Below are positions 6,515 to 8,008 of a DNA stretch of 8,008 nt, piece by piece. Under the pieces are notes generated by a model that had not been told where the DNA came from, searched no databases, and worked only from the letters and a program-made list of their open reading frames with translations. The position numbers and the translations under genes are program-made. Numbering within the stretch: position 1 is the stretch's first letter; the number at the start of each line of letters is the position of its first letter. Source of the DNA: Candidatus Aerophobota bacterium (GTDB lineage Bacteria; Aerophobota; Aerophobia; Aerophobales; B3-G15); NCBI GenBank assembly GCA_014859225.1, contig JACUUP010000069.1, forward strand, positions 1 to 8,008. The letters run 5' to 3'.

Positions 6515-7926
6515 AAATATATAACAGCCTTACAAGAAAAAAAGAGGAGTTTCATCCACTGCAAGATAAGCTGGTAAGAATGTATACCTGTGGTGTGACT
6601 TTATATGACGAGCTTCACTTAGGTCATGCCCGGGCAGCAGTTGTCTTTGATATGATAAGAAGATACTTAGAATTTAAAGGATATAAGGTTATTTATGTAA
6701 CCAACTTTACCGATGTAGACGATAAGATGATAAAAAGGGCAAATGAGCTTGGTGTAACCATATTTGACCTTGCTGAGAGATTCATGGGTGAATATTTTGA
6801 GCAGATGGAAAAGCTTGGTGTAGAAAAGGCAGATTATCATCCCCGGGCAACAGAACATGTAAAAGATATTATTGAGCTCATAAAGAAGCTGGAAGATAAA
6901 GGTATAGCTTACAGAAAAGATGGGGATGTTTTTTTTAGAGTTAAAAAATTTCCCGATTACGGAAGACTCTCAGGTCAATCTCTAAAGGAACTTATTGCCG
7001 GAGCAAGAGTGGAGATAGACGAGAAAAAAGAGGATCCTCTTGATTTTGCCCTGTGGAAAAGGGCAAAGGAAAAAGAGCCCTGCTGGGATAGCCCCTGGGG
7101 AAAAGGAAGGCCTGGATGGCACATTGAGTGCTCAGCTATGGCTATGAAATATCTGGGAGAGAATATTGACCTGCATGCAGGAGGTAAAGACCTCATCTTC
7201 CCCCATCATGAAAATGAAATAGCTCAATCTGAAGCAGCAACTGGAAAAAAGTTTGCTCATTTTTGGGTGCACAATGGACTTGTCAGGATAAATGGACAAA
7301 AGATGGCTAAATCTGCAAAAAATTTTATCACCTTATCTGATGCTCTGCAAAAATACGAAGGTGAGGTTTTGAGGTTCTACCTTTTATCCGCACATTATGG
7401 AAGCCCCTTAGAATTCAGCGAACAAAGCCTTGAAGAGACATCCTTTTCCCTTGAGAGGATATACAATGTTTTAAACAGGACAGATGAGCTTGCATCAGTT
7501 GATACTATAAAAGTTACCATGCAAAGTGCACCGGAAAAAATCAAAAAACTCTCGGAAAAATTTTTTCACTCTATGGATGATGACTTTAATACCCCTTCTG
7601 CCTTTGCCGCTATATTTGAACTGGTAAAAGAGGCAAACGCTATTCTCAAAGAGCCAGTAAAAGAAAATTCAAAAACCCAGCTTGTGTATATAGCTAAAAA
7701 AATAAGAGAGGCAGGCAAAATACTTGGCCTTTTTCAAAAAAAAGGCAGGCAGCTTGAAGATAAAACAGAAAAACTTGTCCAGATTTTAATAGATGTAAGA
7801 GAGATGCTGCGCCAGGAGAAAAAATGGGAGCTTGCTGATACAATTAGAGCACGCTTGCAAGAGGTAGGAGTGCAGCTTGAAGATACAAGGGGTAAAACGT
7901 TGTGGAGAGTGAAAACAAACAAATAA
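6505..7926 (+). CDS. cysS: Cysteinyl-tRNA synthetase (CysRS)
   Basis: CysRS is a class I aminoacyl-tRNA synthetase that charges tRNA-Cys with cysteine. The 473 residues match the family (about 460-480). The Rossmann catalytic domain carries the HIGH-type motif HLGH (38-41) and the KMSKS-type motif KMAKS (266-270). The zinc ligands that give cysteine selectivity are present: C29, C209 (GWHIECSAM), H234 and E238 (FPHHENEIAQSE). The N-terminus KIYNSLTRKKEEF and the VTNFTDVDDKMIKRA block (65-79) are characteristic, and the C-terminal helical tRNA-binding part ends with QLEDTRGKTLWR. The ATG overlaps the ispF end by 10 bp, with GAAGG 9 bases upstream. In Bacillus, gltX and cysE lie between ispF and cysS; both are absent here. 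It is the last gene of the visible cluster. Confidence 0.98.
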   Translation: MGLKIYNSLTRKKEEFHPLQDKLVRMYTCGVTLYDELHLGHARAAVVFDMIRRYLEFKGYKVIYVTNFTDVDDKMIKRANELGVTIFDLAERFMGEYFEQMEKLGVEKADYHPRATEHVKDIIELIKKLEDKGIAYRKDGDVFFRVKKFPDYGRLSGQSLKELIAGARVEIDEKKEDPLDFALWKRAKEKEPCWDSPWGKGRPGWHIECSAMAMKYLGENIDLHAGGKDLIFPHHENEIAQSEAATGKKFAHFWVHNGLVRINGQKMAKSAKNFITLSDALQKYEGEVLRFYLLSAHYGSPLEFSEQSLEETSFSLERIYNVLNRTDELASVDTIKVTMQSAPEKIKKLSEKFFHSMDDDFNTPSAFAAIFELVKEANAILKEPVKENSKTQLVYIAKKIREAGKILGLFQKKGRQLEDKTEKLVQILIDVREMLRQEKKWELADTIRARLQEVGVQLEDTRGKTLWRVKTNK

Positions 7927-7927
7927 A

Positions 7928-7947
7928 GGCATGTACCTGCCCCTTTT
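7928..7947 (+). terminator. Possible weak intrinsic terminator after cysS
   Basis: Just after the cysS stop, GGCA (7928-7931) can pair with TGCC (7938-7941), followed by CC and four T residues. The stem is only 4 bp and the T run is short, so it would be a poor terminator alone. The T run is also part of the adjoining tandem repeat, so the resemblance may be accidental. Confidence 0.2.
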
Positions 7948-8008
7948 GTCATACCTGTCCCTTTTGTCATGCCTGTCCCTTTTGTCATGCCTGTCCCTTT
8001 TGTCATGC
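7934..8008. repeat. 18-bp direct tandem repeat, about 4.2 copies, running off the window
   Basis: Four consecutive 18-bp units begin at 7934, 7952, 7970 and 7988, and a fifth starts at 8006 and is cut by the window end. The unit is TGCCTGTCCCTTTTGTCA (TGACAAAAGGGACAGGCA on the minus strand). Units 3 and 4 are identical. Unit 2 has TA instead of TG at its start, and unit 1 has that change plus C for T at position 7. Divergence therefore increases toward cysS. There are no spacers, so this is not a CRISPR array. On the minus strand each unit encodes six codons (MTKGTG) without a stop, but nothing supports this as a real gene. AGGCATG at 7927-7933 is the inverse of CATGCCT at the unit 2/3 and 3/4 boundaries. 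The function is unknown. Confidence 0.93.

Noticed and set aside
7734-8006. Minus-strand open frame of about 90 codons with a repeated MTKGTG N-terminus
   Set aside because: It is produced by the 18-bp repeat (a multiple of 3) and then runs antisense through the conserved 3' end of cysS. It resembles no family and has no independent coding evidence.
7934-8008. CRISPR-like repeat at the window end
   Set aside because: Units are contiguous at 18 bp with no spacers, and no cas gene is nearby.

Overview
This window is one continuous plus-strand gene cluster: the 3' part of murA, then complete mreB, radA, disA, a yacL-like PIN/TRAM membrane protein, ispD, ispF and cysS. It ends in a short non-coding tail with an 18-bp tandem repeat that runs off the window edge. 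Coding density is close to total. Five of the seven junctions overlap or have no spacer (murA/mreB 4 bp, mreB/radA 8 bp, radA/disA 0 bp, yacL/ispD 4 bp, ispD/ispF 23 bp), ispF/cysS overlaps by 10 bp, and only disA/yacL leaves a gap (31 bp). No internal promoter or terminator could be supported, so the genes are probably cotranscribed from a promoter upstream of the window and translationally coupled.

Organism: base composition is AT-leaning (roughly 40% GC by eye), Shine-Dalgarno sites are strong and purine-rich, and three of the seven visible starts are TTG. The order radA-disA-yacL-ispD-ispF-cysS is the one known from Bacillus and Clostridia. MurA next to an MreB/Mbl protein also recalls the Firmicute murA-spoIID-spoIIID-mbl region. 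Here, however, the two blocks are joined, with no sporulation genes, no ctsR-mcsAB-clpC, and no gltX-cysE before cysS. This suggests a Firmicute or a deep-branching, perhaps uncultured, Gram-positive-like lineage. The phylum cannot be fixed from this sequence alone.

Regions: 1-1853 concerns cell-wall synthesis and shape (MurA makes enolpyruvyl-UDP-GlcNAc; MreB organises wall elongation). 1846-4266 concerns DNA recombination and second-messenger signalling (RadA branch-migration ATPase; DisA makes c-di-AMP while scanning DNA). 4298-5332 encodes a membrane-anchored PIN/TRAM protein of unsettled role. 5329-6514 encodes two enzymes of the MEP isoprenoid pathway, which supplies the undecaprenyl carrier needed for wall synthesis. 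6505-7926 encodes cysteinyl-tRNA synthetase. 7927-8008 holds the repeat tail.

All genes are recognisable core families with intact key motifs, and I found no clear new multi-gene system. The points most worth a second look are the repeat array after cysS, the in-frame zero-spacing radA/disA junction, the merged gene order, and some unusual substitutions in MreB.
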